Assembly (NCBI GenBank): GCA_037045145.1
Contig: JBAOIA010000005.1
Span: 16,718 to 80,717, forward strand
Direction: 5' to 3'
Length of the DNA: 64,000 nucleotides
From: Bacteroidia bacterium
GTDB taxonomy: Bacteria > Bacteroidota > Bacteroidia > AKYH767-A > OLB10
Positions 52,508 through 62,251 of this stretch are shown piece by piece (within the stretch, counting starts at the first letter, position 1; each line of letters starts with the position of its first letter). The notes below the pieces were generated by a model. The model did not search any database. It was not told the origin of the DNA and saw only the letters and a list, made by a program, of their open reading frames with translations. The translations under genes and the position numbers were made by a program.

Positions 52508-53770
52508 TTAAAAGTCAGCTTTATCACGACCTAAGAATGACATAACACAACGGAATCCTACGTAACATTTCGCTGTATCCTGATACTCATAAGAACGAGT
52601 ACCTGTTTGCAAAAAGTATCCTACATCTTTCCATGATCCACCGCGAATTACTTTTCTCTTTAATGCAACTGGATCGGAATCTTTAGCATCATAAGAATAA
52701 TCCGGATTTAGGTCATGTGAGAAATTATAGGCAGACTCTTCATATGCATTACTTGTCCATTCGGACACATTGCCTGACATACAATATAAACCATAGTCGT
52801 TTGGCCAATAAGATGTAGTTTTTACGGTATAAAATCCTCCATCATCCATATAGTTACCACGCATGGGTTTAAAGTTACCGAGAAAGCAACCACGGCTATT
52901 TCTGATATAAGGACCACCCCATGGATAAGGTGCTAAATCATGCCCGCCTCTTGCAGCATACTCCCATTCAGACTCTGTGGGTAATCTGAAATCCTGAACG
53001 AATGACTCTCCGTTTTCTTGCAAATAACTGTTCAACAATTGTGTTCTCCAGATACAGAAAGCACGTGCTTGTTTCCATGTTACACCTACAACAGGATAAT
53101 CGTCATAGGCCGGATGCCAGAAATACATATTTGTAACAGGGTCATTATATGAATATGTATAATCATGAATCCACGCTAATGTATCAGGGTAAACATTAAT
53201 AATATCTTTCTTGATAAACACAGAACGGTCTGTCATACCTTGTTCACGATTTGACTTTTGTGCAGCTTCTTTAAGATCAATCCAGTAATATTCAAAATTC
53301 AGTTTCCGTGAATCAATTTCTTTTCTTCTGTAAAAACGCTCACTTTCAGGTAAAAACAACTCAGCCAATGTCTCTACATTCTGTTCATCTTCCCATTTAA
53401 TTTTCTTACGCCAGTTGATACGTTCGCCATATTCTCCTTCTTCAATAAGATGATCGCCACCTATAAGTCGATGTGCAAGCGAGTCGCGAACCCACTCAAC
53501 AAACTGCCGATATTCGTTATTGGTGATTTCTGTATTGTCCATATAAAATGCATGAACAGAAACAGATTTGCTTTGAGCAACCATAGCGTAAGGCACATCC
53601 TGATCGCTGGGGCCCATATTAAAGGCGCCTGATGGTATAAACACCATGCCGTATGGATCAGCCTGATACCAGCGCTCTCGATTAAGAGCACCAACTAACT
53701 GTCCTTTGTTACCGCCTCCGCAGCTGCTGAGTAAAATCACTGCGATGATGGGAATAAATAGTTTTCTCAT
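52508..53770 (-). CDS. gldK: T9SS/gliding lipoprotein GldK (PorK)
   Basis: A 420-residue outer-membrane lipoprotein. From the ATG at 53770 the signal reads MRKLFIPIIAVILLSSC, with the lipobox Cys at 17. The body is an FGE/SUMF1-type fold: MVFIPSGAFNMGPSDQD, then FRLPTESEWEYAARGG and CMSGNVSEWTSNAYEE, ending in FVGFRCVMSF-like YVGFRCVMSFLG. A TTG 9 bp upstream is in frame but would not help the signal. First gene of gldKLMN. Confidence 0.95.
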   Translation of the reverse strand: MRKLFIPIIAVILLSSCGGGNKGQLVGALNRERWYQADPYGMVFIPSGAFNMGPSDQDVPYAMVAQSKSVSVHAFYMDNTEITNNEYRQFVEWVRDSLAHRLIGGDHLIEEGEYGERINWRKKIKWEDEQNVETLAELFLPESERFYRRKEIDSRKLNFEYYWIDLKEAAQKSNREQGMTDRSVFIKKDIINVYPDTLAWIHDYTYSYNDPVTNMYFWHPAYDDYPVVGVTWKQARAFCIWRTQLLNSYLQENGESFVQDFRLPTESEWEYAARGGHDLAPYPWGGPYIRNSRGCFLGNFKPMRGNYMDDGGFYTVKTTSYWPNDYGLYCMSGNVSEWTSNAYEESAYNFSHDLNPDYSYDAKDSDPVALKRKVIRGGSWKDVGYFLQTGTRSYEYQDTAKCYVGFRCVMSFLGRDKADF

Positions 53771-53919
53771 GTTTGCCAAATTAGTAACTGGAGAATTATG
53801 GATGTTAAAACGATTTAAATTTACTTTTATTACTTTCAGTTTGTACTACGCCTTTTTATTATTCTGTTTATACTTCAGTTTCAAAGATAAGTTACTAATA
53901 AAATTTAGTTTCTCTAAAT

Positions 53920-54822
53920 TTATAAAAATCTTACATTTTTTAATACCGGTATTATCTTTGGCTTAATCACATAACAATAACCTAGCATTATTTCATGAGT
54001 GCCACTGTGATACCCTTTTAATTTTGAAGTAGTAATATCATAAGAATACCCAAGTCTAAGATTTTCGATAATATTAATACCTGCCATCAAAACAATAGCA
54101 TCCTGCAGTCTGTAAGATGCACCAATCCATACTTTATCTTTAATATGCAGATTTGCATTAATATCAGCCTGTGTTTCTTTGGCATCTGACTTTATAAATA
54201 AAGATGGTTTTAATTTTAAAGATGGCGTAAGATCAATGTCAACACCTCCCATAAAATAAAAATGGGGTACAACTTCTACTTTGGCATCATCTGTATATTC
54301 AATTTCTCCACCGGTTAAATGTGTTGCCGAAGCACCAAGATAAAATTTATCTGACTTGTAATATAAACCAGCACCTAGGTCAAACTTAGAACCTGTTCCT
54401 GATTTTACCAATGGATCATCAGGGTCAATAGCATTAAAATCGTTACCATAGCCACGCTGCAATAAGCCTGCATCAATACCAATTCCTAACTTGCCTGCAC
54501 CCAGATCTAAATGATATGAATATGCCAGTTTGATATTAAGATTTTTTTGATTCAATGGTTTGTCAGTCAAAACTGAAAGACCTAGCCCGCCATGTAATAT
54601 TTCAACTGGCGATTCTACTCCAAAAACAGCGGTTTTTGGGCCACCACCAAATTTATCCCATTGATCGCGATAAATTAAAGTACCGCAAATTGCTTCGTTG
54701 GTACCTGCAGATGCCGGATTTGGATACAAGCGGTTAAACATGTTTTGTGAAAATTGAGGATCCTGTTGTCCAAAGGATACTGATGCGGTTGCCACAGCTA
54801 CGACTGTAAAAAGTCTCTTCAT
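53920..54822 (-). CDS. porP: T9SS outer-membrane protein of the PorP/SprF family
   Basis: A 300-residue beta-barrel protein with a signal peptide (VVAVATASVSFGQ). The family start QQDPQFSQNMFNRLYPNPAS is present, followed by strands such as GGLGLSVLTDKPLNQ, and the end reads GTHEIMLGYCYVIKPKI. PorP anchors the cell-surface/shuttle side of the T9SS or a particular adhesin (SprF). It precedes gldK in the same direction by 140 bp, the common arrangement. Confidence 0.93.
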   Translation of the reverse strand: MKRLFTVVAVATASVSFGQQDPQFSQNMFNRLYPNPASAGTNEAICGTLIYRDQWDKFGGGPKTAVFGVESPVEILHGGLGLSVLTDKPLNQKNLNIKLAYSYHLDLGAGKLGIGIDAGLLQRGYGNDFNAIDPDDPLVKSGTGSKFDLGAGLYYKSDKFYLGASATHLTGGEIEYTDDAKVEVVPHFYFMGGVDIDLTPSLKLKPSLFIKSDAKETQADINANLHIKDKVWIGASYRLQDAIVLMAGINIIENLRLGYSYDITTSKLKGYHSGTHEIMLGYCYVIKPKIIPVLKNVRFL

Positions 54823-54950
54823 ATACTATTCAGGTTGTTGATTCGTTTAATATTATACGTCTTTATTTGCGGCCCTAAAGTAAGCAAAAAAACAAATTGC
54901 AAACAAAAGGCACTTTTTTATTTCAATAAATGAGTTAAAATCGGGCATAG

Positions 54951-56123
54951 TTAAGACAGTTTCTTTAAGGCTTGCCACCATCTTTCGGGAATTTCATTAT
55001 TACATGCCTTTTGATAATCATCATAGCTGCAAGGAACCAATTGATGTCTATCTAATTTCTTTTTAATTTTACTCAACGGGATTTCCATCCACCAGCGTCC
55101 TGTTACATTGCTTTTCAGAAAATGCATTTCTTCTTCATTCTCTCTCAGAGTCAGGTTATAAACAGTAAATTGAGAACTTGTGCTATCAGGAAAATCGTTC
55201 TTTCTATTGTTAACGCCTTCCATAAAATACCATACCATTTGCGAAATTAATGCTGCTGTCATTTGGTTTGCATCTTTAGAAGCTGCATACTCATAGAGTC
55301 CAATTCCTTCTAATTTATCACTCATGCCTGCATAATACATAATTTGACAAGCCATATCGCCTGTTAAACCATTAGGTGATGGTGCAGAAGTTGCCGGAGC
55401 ATCGCTAAATCTTATACTGGACAAGTCAAATGTCAGCACATCGGCATTTCTGATAATAGGCTCCATTTCTTTAGAGTCCTGATTTATTTCTCCAAGTCTG
55501 TAGGTATCGAAATACAAATTATCCATCATATTTACAGCATAATCACCTACAAAATAGGTCTGATGTGCAATATTACTGTAATTATAGAGATGATTGGGTT
55601 GATCCATAACAATATTACCAAGCCAACTCACAGAGTCCAATGGGTCTGATGGCATGCCTAAATCAAAACGCGCATCTATCCCAACCATATTGATAATCTG
55701 ATCTATCTTTTTATATGCTCTGTAATGCGCAACCGTCAAGTCCTGACTGGCTCCAATTATTACAGGAATTATTTTCAATTGAAGTAATGCAATGACTATC
55801 TCTGTTATTGCTGCATAAGTATCTTCTACTGTCACGCCCAATCTGATATTTCCTAAATCTGCAACAGGAACACCAACACCATGTTTCTTCAATTTATAGA
55901 GCGACCTTCTAACATAATCAACACCATTTTTAGCTTCATAGTCGTTTTTTGCACCTCGGGTCTCCTCTACTCCAACAATGGCAATTTTTATATTGTTCAT
56001 AAATGGAAATCCTGATGAACCAAGATTTTTTTCAATATAATGCCACATTGAATCAACCGGAGCATTGGACATTTCCTGCTCTATTGAATCACTGATGGGA
56101 TAGAAAAATTCGCTGATTTGCAT
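54951..56123 (-). CDS. Arginase/formimidoylglutamase-fold protein with altered metal ligands
   Basis: A 390-residue ureohydrolase-fold protein. The expected Mn-binding motifs are in place but changed: IIGASQDLT at 122-130 where GGDHS is usual (His lost), DARFD at 150-154 in place of DAHxD (His to Arg), and FDLSSIRFSDAP near 232-243 in place of DxDxxDP. Asp150, Asp154 and Asp233 remain. So it is probably not a normal binuclear Mn hydrolase. It lies between topA and porP, 11 bp after topA, in a block whose order is conserved in many gliding Bacteroidota, which suggests a link to the secretion genes or simple synteny. Confidence 0.8.
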   Translation of the reverse strand: MQISEFFYPISDSIEQEMSNAPVDSMWHYIEKNLGSSGFPFMNNIKIAIVGVEETRGAKNDYEAKNGVDYVRRSLYKLKKHGVGVPVADLGNIRLGVTVEDTYAAITEIVIALLQLKIIPVIIGASQDLTVAHYRAYKKIDQIINMVGIDARFDLGMPSDPLDSVSWLGNIVMDQPNHLYNYSNIAHQTYFVGDYAVNMMDNLYFDTYRLGEINQDSKEMEPIIRNADVLTFDLSSIRFSDAPATSAPSPNGLTGDMACQIMYYAGMSDKLEGIGLYEYAASKDANQMTAALISQMVWYFMEGVNNRKNDFPDSTSSQFTVYNLTLRENEEEMHFLKSNVTGRWWMEIPLSKIKKKLDRHQLVPCSYDDYQKACNNEIPERWWQALKKLS

Positions 56124-56134
56124 GACTATCTTCC

Positions 56135-58735
56135 TTACTTAGACTTCGATTTACTTTTTGTTTTAGCAGATGCAGCTTTCTTCTTTTTTGCTGGCGCTGC
56201 TGATTTTTTTGAAGCAGCTTTTGTCTTTGTCTTTTTTGTAACTGCTGACTTTTTCGTCTTTGTTGTTTTTTCTTTTTTTAATGGAACACCAGACAATTTT
56301 GCTTCAATCAACGATCCGAGATAATCAATATCTACCTCGAAAGGATCGTCACCTTTTTTAAGTGCCACAAACAAATCATCGTATTTAATATAGGGACCAA
56401 ATCTTCCTTTAGCAATAACTACCTCTTTGCCTTTATACTGTCCTGCATTTCGAGGCAGGCGTGGTTTACTTAAAATATCAACAACAGTTTCTAAGTCTAT
56501 TTCTAATGGATCTTCTCCCTTGGGTAGTGATATAAATTCTGTTCCATATTTAATGTATGGTCCAAATCTTCCTTTGTTGATTATTATATCAAGTCCTTTG
56601 TGTTGACCTAAGGTACGAGGTAATCGAGGGCCATCAAGTATTGCTTTAATTGAATCAATTTCAATGGTAAAAGGGTCTTCTTCTTTGGGCAGCGAAATAT
56701 ATTCTTCACCGAATTTAATGTAAGGACCGTAACGACCATTGTTAACTATCAACTCTTTATTTTTATATTGACCGAAATGTCGAGGTAACTTAAATAAATC
56801 AAGTACTTCCTCAAGTGAAACCGTTTCGAGTCGCTGGTTTTTATGCAGGCTTGCATACATTGGTGTGTCCGATTCTTTTTCGGCAACAATTTCTGCCATT
56901 GGCCCAAAGCGCCCTAAACGAACAATTACTTTTCTTTTTGTTTTTGGATCCTTCCCCAATGCTCTTTCGCCAGTGGCTCTGTCGCTTGTTTCAATTGTAT
57001 TTTCAACATTCTTATGAAATGGTTTATAAAATCCTGCAATCATTTTATTCCATTTCAGCTTGCCTTCAGCAATTTCATCAAACTCCTTTTCAATTTCAGC
57101 AGTGAAATTATAATCAAGAATATCTTTAAAGTATTCAACCAGAAAATCGTTAACTACAATGCCTGTATCAGTAGGATACATTTTGTTTTTCTCAGCACCG
57201 GTAATTTCAGTTTTTTCAACTTTGTTTATTTTACTGCTATTAAGTTCAAGCACAACATACTTTCTTTCTTTACCCTGACGCTCTTCTTTAATTACATAGC
57301 CTCTTTTTTGAATTGTAGATATAGTTGGTGCATAAGTTGATGGACGTCCAATGCCCAACTCCTCTAACTTTTTTACTAAACTTGCTTCTGTAAATCTAGC
57401 CGGAGGCTGTGAAAAACGTTGTGTGGCAGTAATAGATTTATAGTTAAGTTTTTGTCCTTCTTTAAGTGGCGGCAACAAGGTATCATTATCTTCTTCGTTT
57501 TCATCATCAGACGACTCTGTATATACTTTCAGAAAGCCATCAAAAATGATAACCTCACCGGTTGCAACAAACTTCTCAGGGCTTTTCTCTGATGTTATTT
57601 TAACAATAGTACGTTCTAATTTTGCATCAGCCATTTGAGAGGCAATTGCACGTTTCCAAATCAAATCGTATAAACGCTGTTCACCAGGGGTTCCTTTAAT
57701 GACTGAACGACTGAAACTGGTAGGTCTTATAGCTTCGTGTGCTTCCTGTGCAGATGCAGACTTGGTTTGATACTTTCTTTTCTGATGATAATTTTTACCA
57801 TATGATGTATTGATTTCTTTCTCTGCATTTGCAAGTGCTTGCTCCGACAAGTTTACAGAATCAGTACGCATGTAGGTAATCATTCCGGACTCATAAAGCT
57901 TTTGAGCAATACTCATTGTAGTTGCTACTGCATATCCTAATTTACGCGAAGCTTCCTGCTGTAAGGTAGATGTAGTAAAAGGTGCTGCAGGTTTGCGTGT
58001 TGACGGCTTTTTCTCTAAAGACTCTATTTTAAAAATAGCATTCTTATTTTTTTCAAGAAAAACTTCAGCTTCTTTTTCTGTTCCGAATTTTTTATCTAAC
58101 TCTGCCTTCAGGATTGTTGTACTTCCGGATTTATCTTCAACCAGAAAATTGGCTACAACTTTATAAAAGGATGTAACTTCAAAATCTTGAATTTCACGCT
58201 CACGTTCAACGATCAACCGCACGGCTACTGACTGTACTCGTCCGGCAGACAATGAAGGCTTTACTTTCTTCCATAAAATAGGCGACAATTCAAAACCTAC
58301 CAGTCTGTCAAGAATTCGTCTTGCCTGTTGTGCATCAACAAGGTGAATGTCTATTTTACGTGGATTCTGTATGGCCTCAAGGATTGCATCTTTGGTGATT
58401 TCATGAAAAACTATTCGTTTTGTTGCTGATTCTTTCAGATTTAAAACCTCAGCCAGATGCCATGAAATTGCTTCCCCCTCACGATCTTCATCCGTGGCTA
58501 ACCACACTGTCTTTGCCTTGCGAGATAACTTTGTGAGCTCATGAATCACTTTTTCTTTATCCTCACTAACCTCGTATATGGGTTCGAAATTATTCTTGAT
58601 ATCAATGCCATTTTTGGTTTTTGCAAGGTCACGTACATGACCATAACTTGACTTAACGACAAAGTCTTTCCCAAGGAAACCTTCTATTGTTTTGGCCTTT
58701 GCCGGTGACTCAACAATGACTAAATTTTCTGCCAT
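56135..58735 (-). CDS. topA: DNA topoisomerase I
   Basis: A type IA topoisomerase of 866 residues that relaxes negative supercoils. TOPRIM domain starts LVIVESPAKAKTIEGFLG with the acidic DEDREGE near 83-89; the catalytic Tyr is Tyr288 in GMITYMRTDS. Instead of zinc fingers the C-terminal part has four topoisomerase repeats, e.g. GRYGPYIKFGEEYISLP, GRFGPYIKYGTEFISLP and GRFGPYIKYDDLFVALK, followed by a Lys/Ala-rich tail of about 50 residues that likely grips DNA. Confidence 0.96.
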   Translation of the reverse strand: MAENLVIVESPAKAKTIEGFLGKDFVVKSSYGHVRDLAKTKNGIDIKNNFEPIYEVSEDKEKVIHELTKLSRKAKTVWLATDEDREGEAISWHLAEVLNLKESATKRIVFHEITKDAILEAIQNPRKIDIHLVDAQQARRILDRLVGFELSPILWKKVKPSLSAGRVQSVAVRLIVEREREIQDFEVTSFYKVVANFLVEDKSGSTTILKAELDKKFGTEKEAEVFLEKNKNAIFKIESLEKKPSTRKPAAPFTTSTLQQEASRKLGYAVATTMSIAQKLYESGMITYMRTDSVNLSEQALANAEKEINTSYGKNYHQKRKYQTKSASAQEAHEAIRPTSFSRSVIKGTPGEQRLYDLIWKRAIASQMADAKLERTIVKITSEKSPEKFVATGEVIIFDGFLKVYTESSDDENEEDNDTLLPPLKEGQKLNYKSITATQRFSQPPARFTEASLVKKLEELGIGRPSTYAPTISTIQKRGYVIKEERQGKERKYVVLELNSSKINKVEKTEITGAEKNKMYPTDTGIVVNDFLVEYFKDILDYNFTAEIEKEFDEIAEGKLKWNKMIAGFYKPFHKNVENTIETSDRATGERALGKDPKTKRKVIVRLGRFGPMAEIVAEKESDTPMYASLHKNQRLETVSLEEVLDLFKLPRHFGQYKNKELIVNNGRYGPYIKFGEEYISLPKEEDPFTIEIDSIKAILDGPRLPRTLGQHKGLDIIINKGRFGPYIKYGTEFISLPKGEDPLEIDLETVVDILSKPRLPRNAGQYKGKEVVIAKGRFGPYIKYDDLFVALKKGDDPFEVDIDYLGSLIEAKLSGVPLKKEKTTKTKKSAVTKKTKTKAASKKSAAPAKKKKAASAKTKSKSKSK

Positions 58736-58755
58736 TTGCTACTTTTTGAAGGGCG

Positions 58756-58788
58756 CAAATTAAATCATTTCATTTTGTTATTTCCAAA
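58756..58788 (-). promoter_or_regulatory. Putative promoter of topA
   Basis: On the minus strand TTTG (58788-58785), a 21-bp spacer and TTAATTTG (58763-58756), one mismatch to consensus. The topA ATG is 20 bp further on. Confidence 0.5.
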
Positions 58789-58806
58789 TGCAACAATAGT
58801 TAATCA

Positions 58807-58838
58807 TTTGCCGACTTGTTTATTTTAAAGTACCTTTG
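58807..58838 (+). promoter_or_regulatory. Promoter of miaB
   Basis: TTTG at 58807-58810, a 20-bp spacer and TACCTTTG at 58831-58838, a perfect consensus match, giving a leader of about 90 nt before the ATG at 58934. Confidence 0.72.
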
Positions 58839-58933
58839 CCGCGTTTTACAGAGATAAAATCATGAAACCTGATCAGGTTAAAAATTGTTGAAAACCTCTT
58901 TAAAACTTTTAAAACAAAAATTTTACAAAGAAA

Positions 58934-60406
58934 ATGCACAACGACATAAAAGTAATTGATGAAAACCGGCAAGGTGAACCAACCATGCTTCAATCATCAT
59001 CAGAAAATGTGAGTTCTAAAAAACTTTATTTAGAAAGTTATGGTTGTCAGATGAATTTTGCAGATAGTGAAATTGTTGCATCTATTTTAAAGAATGAAGG
59101 TTTTGAAACAACTAAAGATGTTAATCAAGCCGATGCTGTTTTTATAAACACTTGTGCTATTCGTGATAATGCAGAACAACGCGTTCGAACCAGACTTAAA
59201 GATTTTAAAAAGATAAAAAAAGAAAACCCCGATTTGATTGTTGGAGTGCTCGGTTGTATGGCTGAAAGACTTAAATCGCAATTTTTGGAAGAAGAGAAAT
59301 TGGTTGATATTGTAGTTGGTCCGGATGCCTACCGTGATTTACCGTTATTAATTGAAAAAGTTGAGGATGGACAAAAGGCAGTCAATGTTATTTTATCGAA
59401 AGAAGAAACCTATGCAGACATTACTCCTGTTAGATTGGGCAATAATGGTGTCACTGCTTTTGTGAGTATCATGCGTGGATGCGACAATATGTGTTCTTTT
59501 TGCGTTGTTCCATTTACACGTGGTCGTGAACGCTCACGCGATCCGCAGAGTATAATTAAAGAAGTGGAACAATTATTTAATGATGGCTACAGAGAAGTTA
59601 CATTATTAGGTCAGAATGTTGACTCCTACTTGTGGAATGGAGGCGGACTTAAAAAAGATTTAGATGCTGAAACTGTTCATCTGGCATTGAATCATCAATT
59701 ACCATCCGAACAGCAAAAAGATTTTGTCACTTTTTCTAATCTTCTTGAAATGGTAGCAGAAGTAAACCCTGATATGCGTGTCAGATTTTCGACATCAAAT
59801 CCTCGTGACATGACAGATGCAGTGCTGCACAGTATGGCTAAATATGAAAATATTTGTAAGTATATTCATTTACCGGTTCAGTCGGGCAACAGCAGGGTTC
59901 TTCAAAAGATGAACAGAGGTTATACACGTGAAGAATATATTTCAAGAATTGAAAGCATTAAAAGAATTTTGCCCTCATGCGGCATAAGCACAGATATTAT
60001 TGCCGGCTTTTGCAGTGAGACTGAAGAAGAACATCAGGAAACAATCAGCCTAATGGAACAAACTATTTATGATTTTGCTTTTATGTTTGTTTATAGTGAA
60101 AGACCCGGAACCTATGCCGAAAGAAAATTTGAAGACGATGTGTTACCTGAAGTTAAAACCAAAAGGCTGAACGAAATAGTTGCCTTACAACAAAAACATT
60201 CCGCTATAAGAACCAATATGTCAATAGGTAAAATTTTTAAAGTTTTGATTGAAGGTGTTTCTAAGAAATCCGATGAAATGCTCATGGGCAGGAATTCGCA
60301 AAACACAGTGGTTGTCTTTCCGAAAAATAATCATAAACCCGGAGAGTATGTAAACGTTAAAGTAAATAAGTGTACGTCAACTACGTTGATTGGTGAGGTT
60401 GTATGA
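58934..60406 (+). CDS. miaB: tRNA-2-methylthio-N6-dimethylallyladenosine synthase
   Basis: A 490-residue radical-SAM methylthiotransferase that adds the 2-methylthio group to i6A37 of tRNAs reading UNN codons. The first Fe-S cluster uses Cys38, Cys74 and Cys108; the radical-SAM cluster is CDNMCSFC with Cys183, Cys187 and Cys190; a TRAM domain ends the protein. About 30 extra residues precede SYGCQMN; a later ATG (codon 18) is also possible. Confidence 0.95.
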   Translation: MHNDIKVIDENRQGEPTMLQSSSENVSSKKLYLESYGCQMNFADSEIVASILKNEGFETTKDVNQADAVFINTCAIRDNAEQRVRTRLKDFKKIKKENPDLIVGVLGCMAERLKSQFLEEEKLVDIVVGPDAYRDLPLLIEKVEDGQKAVNVILSKEETYADITPVRLGNNGVTAFVSIMRGCDNMCSFCVVPFTRGRERSRDPQSIIKEVEQLFNDGYREVTLLGQNVDSYLWNGGGLKKDLDAETVHLALNHQLPSEQQKDFVTFSNLLEMVAEVNPDMRVRFSTSNPRDMTDAVLHSMAKYENICKYIHLPVQSGNSRVLQKMNRGYTREEYISRIESIKRILPSCGISTDIIAGFCSETEEEHQETISLMEQTIYDFAFMFVYSERPGTYAERKFEDDVLPEVKTKRLNEIVALQQKHSAIRTNMSIGKIFKVLIEGVSKKSDEMLMGRNSQNTVVVFPKNNHKPGEYVNVKVNKCTSTTLIGEVV

Positions 60407-60488
60407 GAAATTGTGAGAAAGTAAAACATCTTTAACCAATTGCTGTTTAAGAAAAACAAAAAAAGAAATACATAGTAAATAGCCGTAA

Positions 60489-61709
60489 ATGACCATACAA
60501 GATATAAAAGCACGATTTGGGATTATTGGTTTTTCATCTTTACTTGACCATGCATTAAATAGAGCAAGGCAGGTAGCACCTACAGATTTAACAGTGTTGA
60601 TTACAGGCGAGAGTGGTTCCGGAAAAGAAGTGTTTCCACAAATCATCCATCAGTTAAGCTCCAGAAAACATGGTCCTTACATTGCCGTAAATTGTGGTGC
60701 AATGCCCGAAGGAACTATTGACAGCGAATTATTTGGTCATGAAAAAGGAGCATTTACAGGTGCGCATGAAATGCGTAAAGGATATTTTGAAGTATCTAAT
60801 GGGGGCACTATATTTTTAGATGAAGTTGCTGAATTACCCATGTTTACTCAGGTGCGTTTACTTCGTGTTCTTGAGTCGGGAGAATTTATAAAAGTTGGCT
60901 CCAGTAAGGTTCAGAAAACTGATGTTAGAGTTGTTGCTGCAACCAATGTAAATATTCCTGAAGCAATTAGCAGAGGACGTTTCAGAGAAGATTTGTATTA
61001 CAGACTTAATACCGTCCCAATTCATGTGCCCGAACTCCGTGAACGTACAGAAGATGTGCATTTATTATTCAGAAAATTTGCAGGAGATTTTGCAGAAAAG
61101 TATCGAATGCCAGCGCTCACCCTTCAGCCCGAAGCTTTGCGTTTACTGATGGAGTACCGATGGCCAGGAAACGTCAGACAGTTGAAAAACGTAACAGAGC
61201 AGCTAAGCATCATTGAGCAGAAAAAAGAAATTAGTGCAGAGGTACTTTTAAAATATTTGCCTCAGGAAAGTTTTGCCAACGTACCCATGTTATTTAATAA
61301 TAACAAAGGTGGCGATTTGAATGAGCGTGAGTTGTTGTATAAAGTTTTGTTTGAAATGAAAAAAGATATTTCAGAACTTAAAAAAATTGTGTTTAATATC
61401 ATCAATAATGGCGAGCCCATTCATCTTGAAAATTCAGACATTGATGCAGAACGATTTTTAAATGATGTTCAAGGACATCCGGTTTTACATACCAACGATT
61501 CTTCAATTACACTGTCTAAACCCACGCACATTGAAGTTAAGCCACACGAACATGTTGAAGAATCGTTGAGTATTGCCGACAGAGAAAAAGATTTGATTAT
61601 TCGGGCTTTGGAAAAATATAGAGGTAAAAGAAAAGGTGCTGCCAAAGAATTGGGAATATCTGAACGAACCCTTTACAGAAAAATAAACGAATACGGTATT
61701 AAAGACTGA
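60489..61709 (+). CDS. Sigma-54-type transcriptional activator without a sensor domain
   Basis: A 406-residue bacterial enhancer-binding protein. The AAA+ domain starts almost at the N-terminus (Walker A GESGSGKE at 40-47); GAFTGA at 87-92 is intact, so it can contact sigma-54; Walker B is GTIFLDEVAE; the arginine-finger region is RFREDLYYRLN. There is no receiver, GAF or PAS domain, so control must come from expression level or a partner. A linker of about 100 residues precedes the Fis-type HTH GAAKELGISERTLYRKI. Stop and lptE start overlap as TGATG. Confidence 0.92.
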   Translation: MTIQDIKARFGIIGFSSLLDHALNRARQVAPTDLTVLITGESGSGKEVFPQIIHQLSSRKHGPYIAVNCGAMPEGTIDSELFGHEKGAFTGAHEMRKGYFEVSNGGTIFLDEVAELPMFTQVRLLRVLESGEFIKVGSSKVQKTDVRVVAATNVNIPEAISRGRFREDLYYRLNTVPIHVPELRERTEDVHLLFRKFAGDFAEKYRMPALTLQPEALRLLMEYRWPGNVRQLKNVTEQLSIIEQKKEISAEVLLKYLPQESFANVPMLFNNNKGGDLNERELLYKVLFEMKKDISELKKIVFNIINNGEPIHLENSDIDAERFLNDVQGHPVLHTNDSSITLSKPTHIEVKPHEHVEESLSIADREKDLIIRALEKYRGKRKGAAKELGISERTLYRKINEYGIKD

Positions 61710-62251
61710 TGAGTAATATAAAACTGATTTCAGATTTAACAAAGAATAGACTTTTCACAGGTTTAATATCTCTTTTGTTGATTGCTACATTATTGGAATC
61801 GTGTGGTGTCTATTCTTTTACAGGAGCGTCAATTACACCGGGCGTTAAAACAGTAAGTATTCAGTATTTTCCCAACAGAGCATCTGTGGCACAGCCAACT
61901 TTAAGCCAAATTTTTACTGATAAACTCAAAGAAAAATTTGTTTCACAGACGTCACTCATTCAGGTAAATCAATCCGGTGATTTGCGTTTTGAAGGATATA
62001 TTACAGACTACACAGTGCAGCCTACGGCCATTCAAAGTACCGATGTTGCTGCATTAAACCGCCTCACCATTACCGTTCATGTTAAATTTGAAAACATGAA
62101 GGACGAGAAACAGAATTTTGAAACTAATTTTTCGAGGTATGCCGACTTTGATGCACGTAAAGATCTGGCAAGTGTTGAGTCATCTCTGATGAATAATATA
62201 TCTTCGCAGCTTGTAGATGATATTTTTAATAAATCTGTTGTTAACTGGTAA
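61709..62251 (+). CDS. lptE: LPS assembly lipoprotein LptE
   Basis: A 180-residue lipoprotein (LLLIATLLESC, Cys32) of the LptE family, which plugs the LptD barrel and delivers lipopolysaccharide to the outer leaflet. The body has KTVSIQYFPNRASVAQPTLS and GDLRFEGYITDYTVQP, usual for Bacteroidota LptE. Starts one base before the end of the sigma-54 activator gene and ends with overlap to the next, so the three are translated together. Confidence 0.9.
   Translation: MSNIKLISDLTKNRLFTGLISLLLIATLLESCGVYSFTGASITPGVKTVSIQYFPNRASVAQPTLSQIFTDKLKEKFVSQTSLIQVNQSGDLRFEGYITDYTVQPTAIQSTDVAALNRLTITVHVKFENMKDEKQNFETNFSRYADFDARKDLASVESSLMNNISSQLVDDIFNKSVVNW

Noticed and set aside
53706..53966. Hydrophobic open frame opposite gldK and across the gldK-porP gap
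   Set aside because: Overlaps two firm genes on the other strand; the hydrophobic look comes from T-rich DNA.
54951..58735. CRISPR-like repeats in the C-terminal part of topA
   Set aside because: They are the encoded topoisomerase C-terminal repeats, not DNA repeats with spacers.
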